From: CAYVAP01 sp964343195
Lineage (GTDB): Bacteria > Bacteroidota > Bacteroidia > J057
Direction of reading: 5' to 3'
Assembly (NCBI GenBank): GCA_964343195.1
Contig: CAYFIR010000149.1
Location: 1-14,792 of the forward strand
DNA length: 14,792 nucleotides
Below the pieces are notes generated by a model. The model ran no database searches, had not been told where the DNA came from, and saw nothing but the letters and a program-made list of their open reading frames with translations. The position numbers and the translations under genes were made by a program. Numbering within the stretch: the first letter of the stretch is position 1; each line of letters opens with the position of its first letter. Below are positions 7,101 through 14,678 of this stretch, one piece after another.

Positions 7101-7237
7101 TATATGTCAATGGATCCAACATCTTCTCAATCGACAACACAAAGTCATTTGAGATCGATCCTGAGATCGCTGATGGAAATGGTCTGATTTATCCGACCAC
7201 CCGCCTGATCAACTTTGGCTTCAACCTAACCCTCTGA
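4112..7237 (+). CDS. SusC/RagA-type TonB-dependent outer-membrane glycan transporter
   Basis: This 1041-aa protein imports oligosaccharides across the outer membrane using TonB energy, with SusD as its lid. The ATG at 4112 gives a clean signal peptide (MKQFLDPRNW plus a hydrophobic core, cleavage near MAQQ). The frame is open back to 4043, but that would bury the signal behind 23 unrelated residues. Domains: carboxypeptidase-regulatory-like Ig domain (about 28-100), the SusC signature LDEVIVVGYNTQKQ (106-119), plug domain (about 120-230) with LFVIDGVPSD (177-186) and ITILKDGAAAIYGLRAANGV (201-220), then the 22-strand barrel to the C terminus. It ends NLTL rather than with the usual terminal aromatic residue. 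The plug segment IRNMGEPL is shorter than the common IRG-containing loop. No secretin/STN domain precedes the Ig domain, so direct anti-sigma signalling is not expected. susD follows after 5 bp. Confidence 0.97.
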   Translation: MKQFLDPRNWLTCFLLLFSGLTMMAQQVTVSGTVTDSTTSEALVGATVLEKGTSNGVITDESGGFKLAVLEGATLVVSYYGFQTRQLSIGDQTNFNIRMGESISNLDEVIVVGYNTQKQREVTGSVGTVDAEDLVKTPAVTAGGMLVGRVQGITTRARDSRPGASIDLQIRNMGEPLFVIDGVPSDQGQFNQLGLNDIENITILKDGAAAIYGLRAANGVVLVTTKRGKIGQEATININGYYGMSNWARFPRPANAYQYLRARVEAETNVGRAAPAAIPPEELEKWRLGTEEGYESFDYYDFIVRRNVPQYNLNGSISGGTESATYYVSVTHLNQDATIEDYNFNRTNIQANVDAHISDRLTVGTQVYGRIEDRHQVGVPGLDDYFNPILSIFSMWPTERPYANDNPEYINTTHNVNVNPATYTEEVTGYIDETWRSMKANLYAEYEFGFGLKAKATYGYTFANMDFDGFEYTYQTYTYNEATDTYRVTGGNDNPWRERRRNDLIDRVAQVQLTYDETFGDHSVSAVAGFERYDRRSHYFVVHTVPPNNYIPIMSYADQDILYDALGQEARQGFLGRVNYNYKGKYLVEFLGRYDGHFLFPPGSRYGFFPGVSVGWQLGDEKFMQGIEAISGLKLRASYSIVGNTNNSYGYIIEPYSYYSGYDFLTGSGGSAVLDGDLVPGVDPRGLPVTNLSWLENRYSNVGIDLELFDGAIFAQIDAFQRFRDGLPAGRYDVQIPDEVGYTLPAENLEADAVYGIEGAVTYQGRRGAFFYRISGNASFARWRNEVRYKPRYGNSFDQYRTEQEGRWVQNWWGYEVIGQFQSQEEIDNYPINNDGQGNRNMLPGDLIFKDVNEDGIINWLDERPIGYPEGWSPALSYGLNFDFQYRGFSLIADFAGAAMQTFNRYWELRFPFPNNGVSPEYLFEDNWRHEDPYDPTSPWIPGYYPATRNDWGHPNYSYGSTFWLVNVRYIRLRNLQLGYTLPKTLLSKVGVEALQVYVNGSNIFSIDNTKSFEIDPEIADGNGLIYPTTRLINFGFNLTL

Positions 7238-7242
7238 GAACA

Positions 7243-9099
7243 ATGAAATCTCTTAAAATATTCATATTCGCATTTATCGCCCTGTGGTCCACTGGCTGTA
7301 ATGACATGTGGCTGGACCGAGAGCCCTTCAGTATCCTGGTAGATGAACAGGTCTGGAATGATGAGGTACTGGTTACTGGTGTCCTTTCCAATTTCTATGA
7401 CCGCCTGCCAGCGCACTACTCCCTCACATCAGGCTGGACCAATATGGCTGCCTACAATGAGGCTACCTGGTCTGGTAACGCCAATAACAACGGCCTGAAC
7501 AGCATCAACACGTATGGGATCAATCGTTGGACCTACTGGGACTATGGTTTGATCCGTGACATCAATCTCGCGATTGATAAAATGGAAGAGGAGTCGGAAC
7601 TTCCTGAATCAACCATTACGGCCCTCATCGCAGAGTTACGTTTTATCCGCGCCTACATTTACTTCGAAATGGTCAAGCGGATGGGCGGTATCCCGCTGGT
7701 AACCGAGCAGTTGATCTACGACTTTAGTGGTGACGTGACCTACCTACAGGTACCTCGCTCAACTGAGGAAGAAGCTTATGATTTTATCGCTTCAGAACTT
7801 GACGAGATCGCAGATCAGCTCGGCAACCTGAGTAGTAAAACCCGCGCCAACAAGTATACGGCCCTGGCTCTGAAGAGCCGCGCGATGCTATATGCCGCCT
7901 CCATTGCCAGGTACAACAATATGCTGCCAGTGCCCATCGAAACTGATGGTGGCGAGGTGGGAATTTCAGCGAGTCGGGCTGATGAGTACTATCAATTGTC
8001 CCTGGAAGCTTCTCAGGAGATCCTCACCAGCAACCGCTATCGCCTATACACAGGCAATTCGGACCTGGGGGAAAACTTCTATGAGGTGACGATGAACAAG
8101 AGCAACAATCCCGAAGTGATATGGGCACAGGACTTCTCTGCTGATGCCGACAAACGACACGGATTTGCCTACGACAACATTGCCCGCCCTGCCCGTGAGG
8201 ACAACCTGAGTTCATCTGCGATCGGTCCGGTGCTGGAACTGGTAGAGGACTTTGAATACCTCGATGGCTCTACTGGAGAGCTAAAAACCCGTACAGAAGA
8301 TGACTCGGATTACATCTACTACGACGAGCTGACCGACATTTTTGAGAATAAAGATGCTCGCCTGTTTGGTACAGTCGTCGTTCCCGGATCAGATTTTCGT
8401 GGAATAGAAATCTTTATGCAGGCTGGTGTGATGGAGTGGGACTCTGCTGCAGATGCCTACAATGCAACAGAAGGCGCACTTGGATCCACTCACTCTGATG
8501 ATGGGGTCCTGACTGCTCTGGGAGGACCTAGCCGCACTACTTTTGAGGTGTCCAACACTGGCTTTTACCTGCGCAAATATGTGAGCAACGAAGGCCAGGC
8601 CAGTACACGTGGGGTGGCAAGTGACAACTGGTGGGTGCGCATCCGACTGGGTGAAATCTACCTGAATGCTGCTGAGGCGGCCTTCGAATTGGGGCAGCGT
8701 GGCGAAGCTGCTGAATATCTCAACACCCTCAGAGAGCGTGCTGGTTTTGCCCCCAACTTCCTCATGGCTAACGACGTGGACTTTGACCTCATTCGCAATG
8801 AGCGCCGGGTAGAGCTGGCCTTCGAAGATCATAACATGTGGGACCTCATGCGCTGGCGCATCGCACACGAAGTGTTGAATGGAGACAAGTCCAATCCTGG
8901 GGCATACTACTCTGCTTTGTATCCCTACCGGGTGATTCGTCCTGGCGATCCGGAGAAGGATGGCAAGTTTGTCTTCGAGAAGATGGCAGTACCTCGTTTG
9001 ATCAATGCTCGCTTCTTCCAAATGAGCAACTACTATTCTGAGATCCCTCAGAATGCGATCAACAACAATCCCAAGCTTGTTCGTAACCCATTCCACTAA
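7243..9099 (+). CDS. SusD/RagB-type glycan-binding outer-membrane lipoprotein
   Basis: This 618-aa surface lipoprotein binds glycan and caps the SusC channel. The signal peptide ends in a lipobox with Cys19 (WSTGC), followed by NDMWLDREP, the usual start of mature SusD proteins. The N-terminal SusD-like domain contains the NFYDRLP and YWDYGLIRDINLAIDKM stretches. FIRAYIYFEMVKRMGGIPL is the canonical helix pair before the binding region. The RagB/SusD C-terminal domain has WWVRIRLGEIYLNAAEAAF (about 465-484) and a TPR-like helix ending LNTLRERAGF. The typical RNERRVELAFEDHNMWDLMRWR end block follows near 518-540. Trp- and Tyr-rich loops are available for sugar stacking, but substrate cannot be read from sequence. 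It is 5 bp after susC and 15 bp before the next lipoprotein gene, so it is co-transcribed. Confidence 0.97.
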   Translation: MKSLKIFIFAFIALWSTGCNDMWLDREPFSILVDEQVWNDEVLVTGVLSNFYDRLPAHYSLTSGWTNMAAYNEATWSGNANNNGLNSINTYGINRWTYWDYGLIRDINLAIDKMEEESELPESTITALIAELRFIRAYIYFEMVKRMGGIPLVTEQLIYDFSGDVTYLQVPRSTEEEAYDFIASELDEIADQLGNLSSKTRANKYTALALKSRAMLYAASIARYNNMLPVPIETDGGEVGISASRADEYYQLSLEASQEILTSNRYRLYTGNSDLGENFYEVTMNKSNNPEVIWAQDFSADADKRHGFAYDNIARPAREDNLSSSAIGPVLELVEDFEYLDGSTGELKTRTEDDSDYIYYDELTDIFENKDARLFGTVVVPGSDFRGIEIFMQAGVMEWDSAADAYNATEGALGSTHSDDGVLTALGGPSRTTFEVSNTGFYLRKYVSNEGQASTRGVASDNWWVRIRLGEIYLNAAEAAFELGQRGEAAEYLNTLRERAGFAPNFLMANDVDFDLIRNERRVELAFEDHNMWDLMRWRIAHEVLNGDKSNPGAYYSALYPYRVIRPGDPEKDGKFVFEKMAVPRLINARFFQMSNYYSEIPQNAINNNPKLVRNPFH

Positions 9100-9114
9100 T
9101 CAACCTTGAGATCT

Positions 9115-9795
9115 ATGAATGCTTACAAATATATCATCGTGCTGCTGGTCGCAGCCATGACCCTGGCACTCTCAGGGTGCGAGTTTGATAACTTTGATCC
9201 TCCTTCTTCTGCTTTTACCGGCCAGATCGTGTACAACGGCGAGGCGATCGGATTACGGAGCACCGGAGTCCAACTGGAGCTATGGCAGGACGGATACGAC
9301 GATTTTGAGAAGATCCCGGTTCACGTCGATCAGGACGGATCGTTTTCCGCTATGCTATTTGACGGGGATTACAAACTCACCTTCCTTAACAACAATGGAC
9401 CCTGGGTCGGTAATACCGATACCACACTGTTGACCATCAAGGGAAATACCCAGATGGACCTGGAGGTAGAGCCATATTATACCATTGGAGATGCCAGCTT
9501 CTCGGTCAACGGATCCAATGTAGAGGCGACTTTCACAGTAAATGAGGTAAACTCTTCCTTGTCCCTTCTTTCCGCTCAACTTCTGATCGGGGCCACTACA
9601 ATTGTAGATGCCGTTCGCCGCGAAGGAGTTACCCGCGTCAACAGTTCCCAACTAAACGTAGGGGGCTCAAACAGTGCCAGTATCGAAATGCCTGAAGAGA
9701 TCGTAGCCAAGGGCTATGTGTTCGCGAGGGTAGGTCTTCAAATTGCTGGTTCTCAGGAGCTTATTTACACTCCTGTAATGAAGCTTGAATTCTAG
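9115..9795 (+). CDS. DUF3823-type outer-membrane lipoprotein of the sus operon
   Basis: This 226-aa protein starts at ATG 9115; a TTG 9 bp earlier is in frame but unneeded. The lipoprotein signal is MNAYKYIIVLLVAAMTLALS with Cys22 (LSGC), followed by acidic EFDNFD, compatible with surface export. Residues about 34-115 resemble the DUF3823 N-terminal beta-sandwich, a carboxypeptidase-regulatory-like fold: TGQIVYNGEAI, VQLELWQDGY, then FDGDYKLTFLNNNGPW. Residues about 120-226 form a second Ig-like strand-rich domain (YTIGDASFSVNGSNVEATF and onward). Such lipoproteins commonly follow susD, in the place of SusE/SusF, and are presumed to help bind glycan at the cell surface. That role is inferred from position and family. 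No catalytic residues are visible. Confidence 0.85.
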   Translation: MNAYKYIIVLLVAAMTLALSGCEFDNFDPPSSAFTGQIVYNGEAIGLRSTGVQLELWQDGYDDFEKIPVHVDQDGSFSAMLFDGDYKLTFLNNNGPWVGNTDTTLLTIKGNTQMDLEVEPYYTIGDASFSVNGSNVEATFTVNEVNSSLSLLSAQLLIGATTIVDAVRREGVTRVNSSQLNVGGSNSASIEMPEEIVAKGYVFARVGLQIAGSQELIYTPVMKLEF

Positions 9796-9820
9796 GATTT
9801 AGTTAGTAGTAGTCTTTTTC

Positions 9821-9895
9821 GTGCCTTATTTCCAGTGACTGGATACCCAGACTTTTCAGAATCTTTGGTTAAAACCAGCATTGGATTTAAGGCAC
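9821..9895 (+). promoter_or_regulatory. Long inverted repeat after the susCD-lipoprotein unit
   Basis: GTGCCTTA (9821-9828) is perfectly complementary to TAAGGCAC (9888-9895). The match extends to 13 bp with two central mismatches (9821-9833 against 9883-9895). The 49-nt loop contains a smaller palindrome (9831-9843). A T-rich stretch follows from about 9897 (CTTTTCTACTCTTTTC). In RNA this would be a stem-loop 26 bp past the lipoprotein stop. It could act as a terminator, attenuator or processing site separating the binding/import genes from the enzyme genes. Confidence 0.4.
9831..9843. promoter_or_regulatory. Short odd-centred palindrome
   Basis: TCCAGT-G-ACTGGA is a perfect 6-bp inverted repeat around one central base, inside the larger inverted repeat at 9821-9895. 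It resembles a small operator half-site pair but may be chance. I can assign no regulator. Confidence 0.25.
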
Positions 9896-10158
9896 ACTTT
9901 TCTACTCTTTTCATTCAATTAAGACCAGATTTTTACTGAATTATGAAGGCTATCCTACCCACATATCCGTGATGGGAAATGGGCTTCCAATACATTTCAG
10001 AAGTGCATTAGTGGAGTATCGCATAGGTGATGGGGGATTTACAGGCACTGCTCTATCTGATTCTGTACCCTGATGCTCTTGTTTAGCTGATAACACTGTG
10101 ACTTACCCTACAAAGACCATGAGCTCAGGATTTGGGAAACTCCCTTAGTCGAAAAATC
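9896..10158. other. Rest of the gap before the GH43 gene; nothing recognised
   Basis: This moderately AT-rich stretch has no RNA-gene signature, no exact TAnnTTTG box and no long repeat. A 33-codon ATG frame (9972-10073) is too short and featureless to support. A promoter for the enzyme genes would be expected here if the upstream stem-loop terminates transcription. Confidence 0.4.
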
Positions 10159-11184
10159 ATGATAAAAATAAAACTCTACTATCACTTGCTACTGGTCCTC
10201 ATGGGAATGGTACTTGTCAGTACCTCGGGTTGCAACCAACTGAACGGGGACGAAGATTATTCTGCCTACCTGTTTACTTACTTTGTAGGAAATGGCCCCG
10301 GAGAGGAAGCAATTCATTACGCCATCAGCCAGGATGGTTATCAGTACTGGGCTCTGAACAACGGTAGCCCGGTCATCAGTTCCAATAGTATCAGTACCTC
10401 GGGGGGAGTTAGGGACCCACACATCCTGCGCGGGGCTGATGGGAGGTTCTACATGGTCGCGACTGACCTCTATGTCCCTGAAATGGGCTGGTCCAATTTC
10501 GCTATGATCATGATGACCTCTGAAGACCTGATCAACTGGACCTCCAGTGTGGTCAATATTCCCGAGGCATTCCCGAAAGAATTTGGGGATGTGTATCGGG
10601 TATGGGCGCCCCAGACATTTTATGACCCTGAAAGTGGCCGTTATATGTTATACTGGTCCATGAAATCAGGGGATGAGCCTGACAAAATTTACTATGCTTT
10701 TGCCAATGAGGACTTCACCGGCCTGGCAACTGTCCCCAAACAGCTATACCATAGCCCGACGAATGGCGCTTCCATTGACGGAGACATTATTTATCACGGG
10801 GGCAAATACCATCTTTTCTTTAAGAATGAAGGCGGAGAAACCGGAATCCTCAAGGCCGTATCAGATAAACTAACCGAAGGATATGAACTGGTGGAAGGGC
10901 ATATGGACCAGACCGATGAAGCTGTCGAAGGATCTGGTATCTTTAAGCTGATTGACTCCGAGGACTACATCCTGATGTATGACTTATACATGAGGGGAAA
11001 ATATCAGTTTTGCCGCTCTAGTGACCTTGAACACTTTGATGTGATAGATGAAAATGTAAGCATGGATTTTCATCCCCGGCATGGGACCGTTATTCCGATC
11101 ACAACAGATGAGGCGGAGGCTTTGCTGAAAAAGTTTGGATCAGATTCCAACAAACTTAGTTTGGCAAACGGTCAGAGTGAGTAA
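10159..11184 (+). CDS. Glycoside hydrolase family 43 lipoprotein
   Basis: This 341-aa protein is a single five-bladed beta-propeller of GH43, the exo-acting inverting family acting on arabinofuranosides, xylosides or beta-galactosides. The ATG at 10159 gives a lipoprotein signal peptide with Cys25 (STSGC); a TTG at 10132 is in frame but poorer. In this numbering, VRDPHILR holds the probable general base Asp86, SIDGDIIY the probable pKa-modulating Asp (207 or 209), and AVEGSGIFKL the probable general acid Glu257. RVWAPQTFYDPESGRYMLYW (147-166) and DFHPRHGTVIPI (303-314) are conserved GH43 blocks. The overall pattern resembles the subfamily I remember as GH43_34, but subfamily and substrate need comparison. 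All three catalytic carboxylates appear present. The GH2 gene starts 81 bp later, so the two are probably co-expressed, and a periplasmic or surface role in trimming imported oligosaccharides is likely. Confidence 0.88.
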   Translation: MIKIKLYYHLLLVLMGMVLVSTSGCNQLNGDEDYSAYLFTYFVGNGPGEEAIHYAISQDGYQYWALNNGSPVISSNSISTSGGVRDPHILRGADGRFYMVATDLYVPEMGWSNFAMIMMTSEDLINWTSSVVNIPEAFPKEFGDVYRVWAPQTFYDPESGRYMLYWSMKSGDEPDKIYYAFANEDFTGLATVPKQLYHSPTNGASIDGDIIYHGGKYHLFFKNEGGETGILKAVSDKLTEGYELVEGHMDQTDEAVEGSGIFKLIDSEDYILMYDLYMRGKYQFCRSSDLEHFDVIDENVSMDFHPRHGTVIPITTDEAEALLKKFGSDSNKLSLANGQSE

Positions 11185-11265
11185 GGCGAGGTAGGGTACC
11201 CCATGGTAATCACAATGTCTGCACGATTCTCATAACCCGCCCACTTAGGGCATTTTTACTGGACT

Positions 11266-14200
11266 ATGATACCGCTGAATAAAATGTCGATGAAGGCAAA
11301 ATCACTCCCTATCTTGGTGAGCCTACTGCTAACTTCCTGTATGGGATGGGCTCAACAGACTATGAATGACTGGGAAAACCCTCAATTGGTTGAGGTAAAT
11401 AAAGAACCTCCTCACGCGACCTTCATGCCATATGATGGTCGGGAACAGGCAAAGGCAAACCATTATGCCGAGTCACCCTATTTTCAATCCTTAAATGGTG
11501 ATTGGAAGTTCCAGTTCGCAGAGCGGGAAGAAGACCGGGAAATGGCCTTCTACCAGACCGATCTGGATGACCAGGACTGGGCAACCATCCCCGTTCCCTC
11601 TAACTGGGAGATTGAAGGATACGGCATTCCCATCTACACCAACATCAAGTACCCTTACCCCAAGAATCCTCCTTACATCGACGGAGACAATCCCGTCGGA
11701 ACCTATCGGACCACCTTCACCGTGCCGGAAGACTGGGACAGCAGGGAGGTCATCCTGCACTTCAATTCCATCAGCGGAGCGGCATTCGTTTATGTCAATG
11801 GGCAGAAGGTCGGCATGAGCAAGGTCGCCAAATCTCCCACGGAGTTTGACATTACCCACTACCTACAGCCCGGAGAAAACCTGCTGGCGGTACAGGTATT
11901 TCGCTGGCACGACGGCAGCTACATTGAAGATCAGGACTTCTGGCGCCTTTCTGGCATCGAGCAGGACGTGTACCTCTACAGCCTGCCGATGCTGAGCATA
12001 TGGGACTTTTTCCTAAAGCCCAGCCTGGACGAAAACTACGAGCACGGCACCTTCCAGGCAGAAGTGAATCTCCGCTCATTTGATAGCATCATGATCCAGC
12101 CTGGAGCAGTTTTGGTGGAAATATTTGAGGAAGGCCATGGCCAGCCGATTTATTCGCAGGAAAAGGAATTTGCAGACGTCAATGAAGCCCTTTCTTTTTC
12201 CGGCACTATTGAGGATGTAGAAAAATGGAGCGCCGAAACCCCCAACCTTTATGACTGCGTCATTACCCTCAAAGACGCTGAAGGAAATTCCACTCTGGTA
12301 ACCGGCTGCAAAATCGGGTTCCGGAAAGTCGAAATCAAGGACGCCCAACTCATGGTCAATGGGATGTCTGTACTCGTCAAAGGCGTCAACCTGCACATCC
12401 ACGACGACATCACTGGCCACGTGCCAACGGTGGAAACCATGCTGGAAGACATCCGCCTGATGAAGCAATACAACATCAACGCTGTCCGAACGAGCCACTA
12501 CCCTCAGCATCCGATGTGGTACCGACTCTGCGATCAGTATGGCCTGTACCTCGTTGATGAAGCCAACATCGAGACCCATGACATGGGAGCAGAACATCAG
12601 GCTCCCTTTGATAAGTCAAAGCACCCGGCCTACCTGCCAGAGTGGGCTCCTGCGCACATGGACCGCATCCAGCGCGCCGTGGAGCGCGACAAGAACCACC
12701 CATCGGTCATACTTTGGTCCATGGGCAATGAGTGTGGCAATGGGCCAGTCTTCCACGACGCCTATGAGTGGATCAAAGAGCGGGATACCACCCGCTTTGT
12801 ACAATTCGAGCAGTCGGGTCAGGACTGGAATACCGATGTGGTATGCCCCATGTATCCGGGTATGGACTATATGAAAAACTACGCCGAGTCCGATCAGGAG
12901 CGGCCTTTCATCATGTGCGAGTATTCTCACGCGATGGGCAACAGCAACGGCAACTTCCAGGAGTACTGGGACATCATCATGAGCAGCCCCCACATGCAGG
13001 GCGGCTTTATCTGGGACTGGGTGGACCAGGGCCTGAAGACCGAGGACGAAAATGGAAACGTATTTTGGGCCTACGGAGGCGACCTGGGCAGCGGCCACCT
13101 GCACCACGACGAGAACTTCTGCGCCAATGGCCTCGTGTCTGCCAATCGCACCCCCCATCCAGGGCTCGTAGAGGTCAAAAAGGTCTATCAGAACATCCTC
13201 TTTGGCTGGGAAGACCAGGACGCCGGAACCATCTCCATTCGCAACCTCTTCGACTTCACCAACCTGAACCAGTACAGGTTCAAGTGGGAATTGATCCGGG
13301 ATGGAGAAGTCGCTAAAGAAGGAACCTTTACCCTTGACCTGGCCCCACACGCTACCGCTACTCAGCAGATCGATCTGGGGGACCTGAGGGGTGAGTCGGG
13401 ACAGCACTTTGTCAATCTCTACGCCTACACCAAGGAGGCTACCGAGATGATTCCGGCGGGACATGAGGTCGCGCGAGAGCAGCTTCCAGCATGGGGCGCA
13501 GGAACTTTTGACGAAAGAGAAGAACGAGAGGGAAGGCTAAAGATTTCAAAAGGCGATGGCAAAATCGACTTTACTTCAGGCGATGTCGCCGGGATTTTCA
13601 ACACTGAAACGGGAGAATTTGAATCCTACACCCTTGGGGGACAGTCTGTGATCACCGAATTCCCCGAGCCATACTTCTGGCGCGCTGCTACGGACAACGA
13701 CTATGGCAATCACATGCCTGAGCGGCTGGGAGTCTGGCGTCATGCTGCGGAGCAACGAAAGCTGGTGGAGGTAAGTGTTGGGAGAAAACGTAATGGGCGA
13801 CTGCCCATTACGGTGAAGTATGAACTGCTGGGGGGAGATGTGCTATACTTCTTGAGTTACCTTATTTTACCCGATGGGGCCATCAAGGTCACCGGGATGA
13901 TGGACATCGTCGGTGAAGAGGTGCCCGAGCTTCCCCGCTTCGGGATGCGCATGCAACTGCCTGTAGATTTTAACAACCTCTCCTACTATGGCCGTGGTCC
14001 AGAGGAAAACTACTCTGACCGCAACACAGCCGCCTTCCTTGGCCTCTACGAGCAGCAGGTCGATGAACAGCTGATGCCCTACATCCGTCCGCAGGAATAT
14101 GGCTACCACACCGATACCCGCTGGCTCAAGCTGCTAAACGAGCAGGGCCTTGGCCTACACATCGATGGATTTGGGCCGGTATGTTTCAGTGCGCTCAATG

Positions 14201-14409
14201 TGCAGACCGAGGAACTGGACTCCGGTGACCAGAAGGCACAGCGCCACCCAACCGACATCAATTATGATGACTTCGTCACCCTGCACGTGGACTACGGACA
14301 GCGCGGCCTGGGCGGTGACAATAGCTGGGGAGCCTACCCCCACAGGCAGTACCGCCTGGAGGAGAAAACCTACATCTATTCCTATGTGATTGAGTTGGTG
14401 CAGGAGTAA
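11266..14409 (+). CDS. Large GH2 beta-galactosidase (LacZ type), exported
   Basis: This 1047-aa retaining exo-beta-galactosidase has the full LacZ domain set: N-terminal jelly roll (about 70-245), Ig-like domain (about 247-355), TIM barrel (about 357-645), a second Ig-like domain, and the C-terminal Bgal_small_N domain (about 770-1045). The acid/base is Glu489 in WSMGNECGNG. The nucleophile is Glu552 in IMCEYSHAMGN. Glu436 and His438 in DEANIETHD match the active-site metal and substrate ligands of E. coli LacZ. An N-terminal signal peptide is present. It contains a lipobox-like LTSC (Cys25) but also a possible signal peptidase I site after GWAQQ, so lipid anchoring is uncertain. In-frame ATGs at 11266, 11284 and 11290 all keep the signal; 11290 gives the most typical one. 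Likely role: release of galactose from oligosaccharides in the periplasm, alongside the GH43. Confidence 0.95.
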   Translation: MIPLNKMSMKAKSLPILVSLLLTSCMGWAQQTMNDWENPQLVEVNKEPPHATFMPYDGREQAKANHYAESPYFQSLNGDWKFQFAEREEDREMAFYQTDLDDQDWATIPVPSNWEIEGYGIPIYTNIKYPYPKNPPYIDGDNPVGTYRTTFTVPEDWDSREVILHFNSISGAAFVYVNGQKVGMSKVAKSPTEFDITHYLQPGENLLAVQVFRWHDGSYIEDQDFWRLSGIEQDVYLYSLPMLSIWDFFLKPSLDENYEHGTFQAEVNLRSFDSIMIQPGAVLVEIFEEGHGQPIYSQEKEFADVNEALSFSGTIEDVEKWSAETPNLYDCVITLKDAEGNSTLVTGCKIGFRKVEIKDAQLMVNGMSVLVKGVNLHIHDDITGHVPTVETMLEDIRLMKQYNINAVRTSHYPQHPMWYRLCDQYGLYLVDEANIETHDMGAEHQAPFDKSKHPAYLPEWAPAHMDRIQRAVERDKNHPSVILWSMGNECGNGPVFHDAYEWIKERDTTRFVQFEQSGQDWNTDVVCPMYPGMDYMKNYAESDQERPFIMCEYSHAMGNSNGNFQEYWDIIMSSPHMQGGFIWDWVDQGLKTEDENGNVFWAYGGDLGSGHLHHDENFCANGLVSANRTPHPGLVEVKKVYQNILFGWEDQDAGTISIRNLFDFTNLNQYRFKWELIRDGEVAKEGTFTLDLAPHATATQQIDLGDLRGESGQHFVNLYAYTKEATEMIPAGHEVAREQLPAWGAGTFDEREEREGRLKISKGDGKIDFTSGDVAGIFNTETGEFESYTLGGQSVITEFPEPYFWRAATDNDYGNHMPERLGVWRHAAEQRKLVEVSVGRKRNGRLPITVKYELLGGDVLYFLSYLILPDGAIKVTGMMDIVGEEVPELPRFGMRMQLPVDFNNLSYYGRGPEENYSDRNTAAFLGLYEQQVDEQLMPYIRPQEYGYHTDTRWLKLLNEQGLGLHIDGFGPVCFSALNVQTEELDSGDQKAQRHPTDINYDDFVTLHVDYGQRGLGGDNSWGAYPHRQYRLEEKTYIYSYVIELVQE

Positions 14410-14436
14410 AAGGAAAACCGACTGGATCGTTGCAAA

Positions 14437-14478
14437 CAGGCTCAGCTTCCGAATCGTGGAGGCTGAGCCTGAGTTTTT
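14437..14478 (+). terminator. Strong intrinsic terminator after the GH2 gene
   Basis: A 14-bp stem (14437-14450 with 14458-14471, one G-T wobble) closes a 7-nt loop (GAATCGT). Five T follow at 14474-14478. The hairpin begins 28 bp past the GH2 stop. This is the strongest terminator in the window and marks the end of the sugar locus. Confidence 0.93.
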
Positions 14479-14533
14479 GGGGCGGCCTGGGGCCGTAGCA
14501 GCAACTTTCCCCCCTTCGGCGCGCAGCAAAGAA
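14475..14533. repeat. 59-bp direct repeat, copy 1
   Basis: It starts inside the terminator T-run and matches 14710-14768 with only two differences (T/C at 14496, A/G at 14529). It includes a GGCC-rich centre and a C6 run at 14509-14514. It lacks the G-run that would complete the last stem found after copy 2, so this copy looks truncated at its right end. Confidence 0.9.
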
Positions 14534-14575
14534 CCATCCTTGCTGCGGGTTAAAACCGCGCAGCAAGTAAGATGG
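14534..14575. repeat. Hairpin between the direct repeats
   Basis: CCATC plus CTTGCTGCG (14534-14547) pairs with CGCAGCAAG (14559-14567) and GATGG (14571-14575), giving 14 paired bases with a 3-nt bulge. The loop contains a further GGTT/AACC pairing. No T-run follows, so it is not a standard terminator. It looks like a palindromic intergenic element. Confidence 0.75.
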
Positions 14576-14661
14576 CTGCCTTATACTAGCCGGGCGAATT
14601 GATTCCCCGGATAGAGGAAAGGGTTGGCTCCGCATCCGTAGTGTCATCGAATCCCCCCGTC

Positions 14662-14678
14662 ATTTCGCCGGGCGAAAT
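14662..14678. repeat. Palindrome ATTTCGCC-G-GGCGAAAT
   Basis: A perfect 8-bp inverted repeat around one base overlaps the left end of the palindrome-ended element. Its right half is the outer arm of that element, so the same 7-mer occurs three times here in alternating orientation (14663-14669, 14671-14677, 14779-14785). Confidence 0.6.

Noticed and set aside
9106..9114. TTG start for the DUF3823 lipoprotein
   Set aside because: The ATG at 9115 is closer to the ideal signal peptide and needs no rare start codon.
9972..10073. 33-codon ATG frame in the gap before GH43
   Set aside because: Too short, with no motif or signal; expected by chance in this length of DNA.
10132..10158. TTG start for the GH43 gene
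   Set aside because: It only adds nine residues ahead of a good lipoprotein signal that begins at ATG 10159.
12616..13464. 282-codon open frame on the minus strand
   Set aside because: Fully antisense to the catalytic barrel of the GH2 gene, with low-complexity Val/Gly/His-rich composition typical of a shadow frame.
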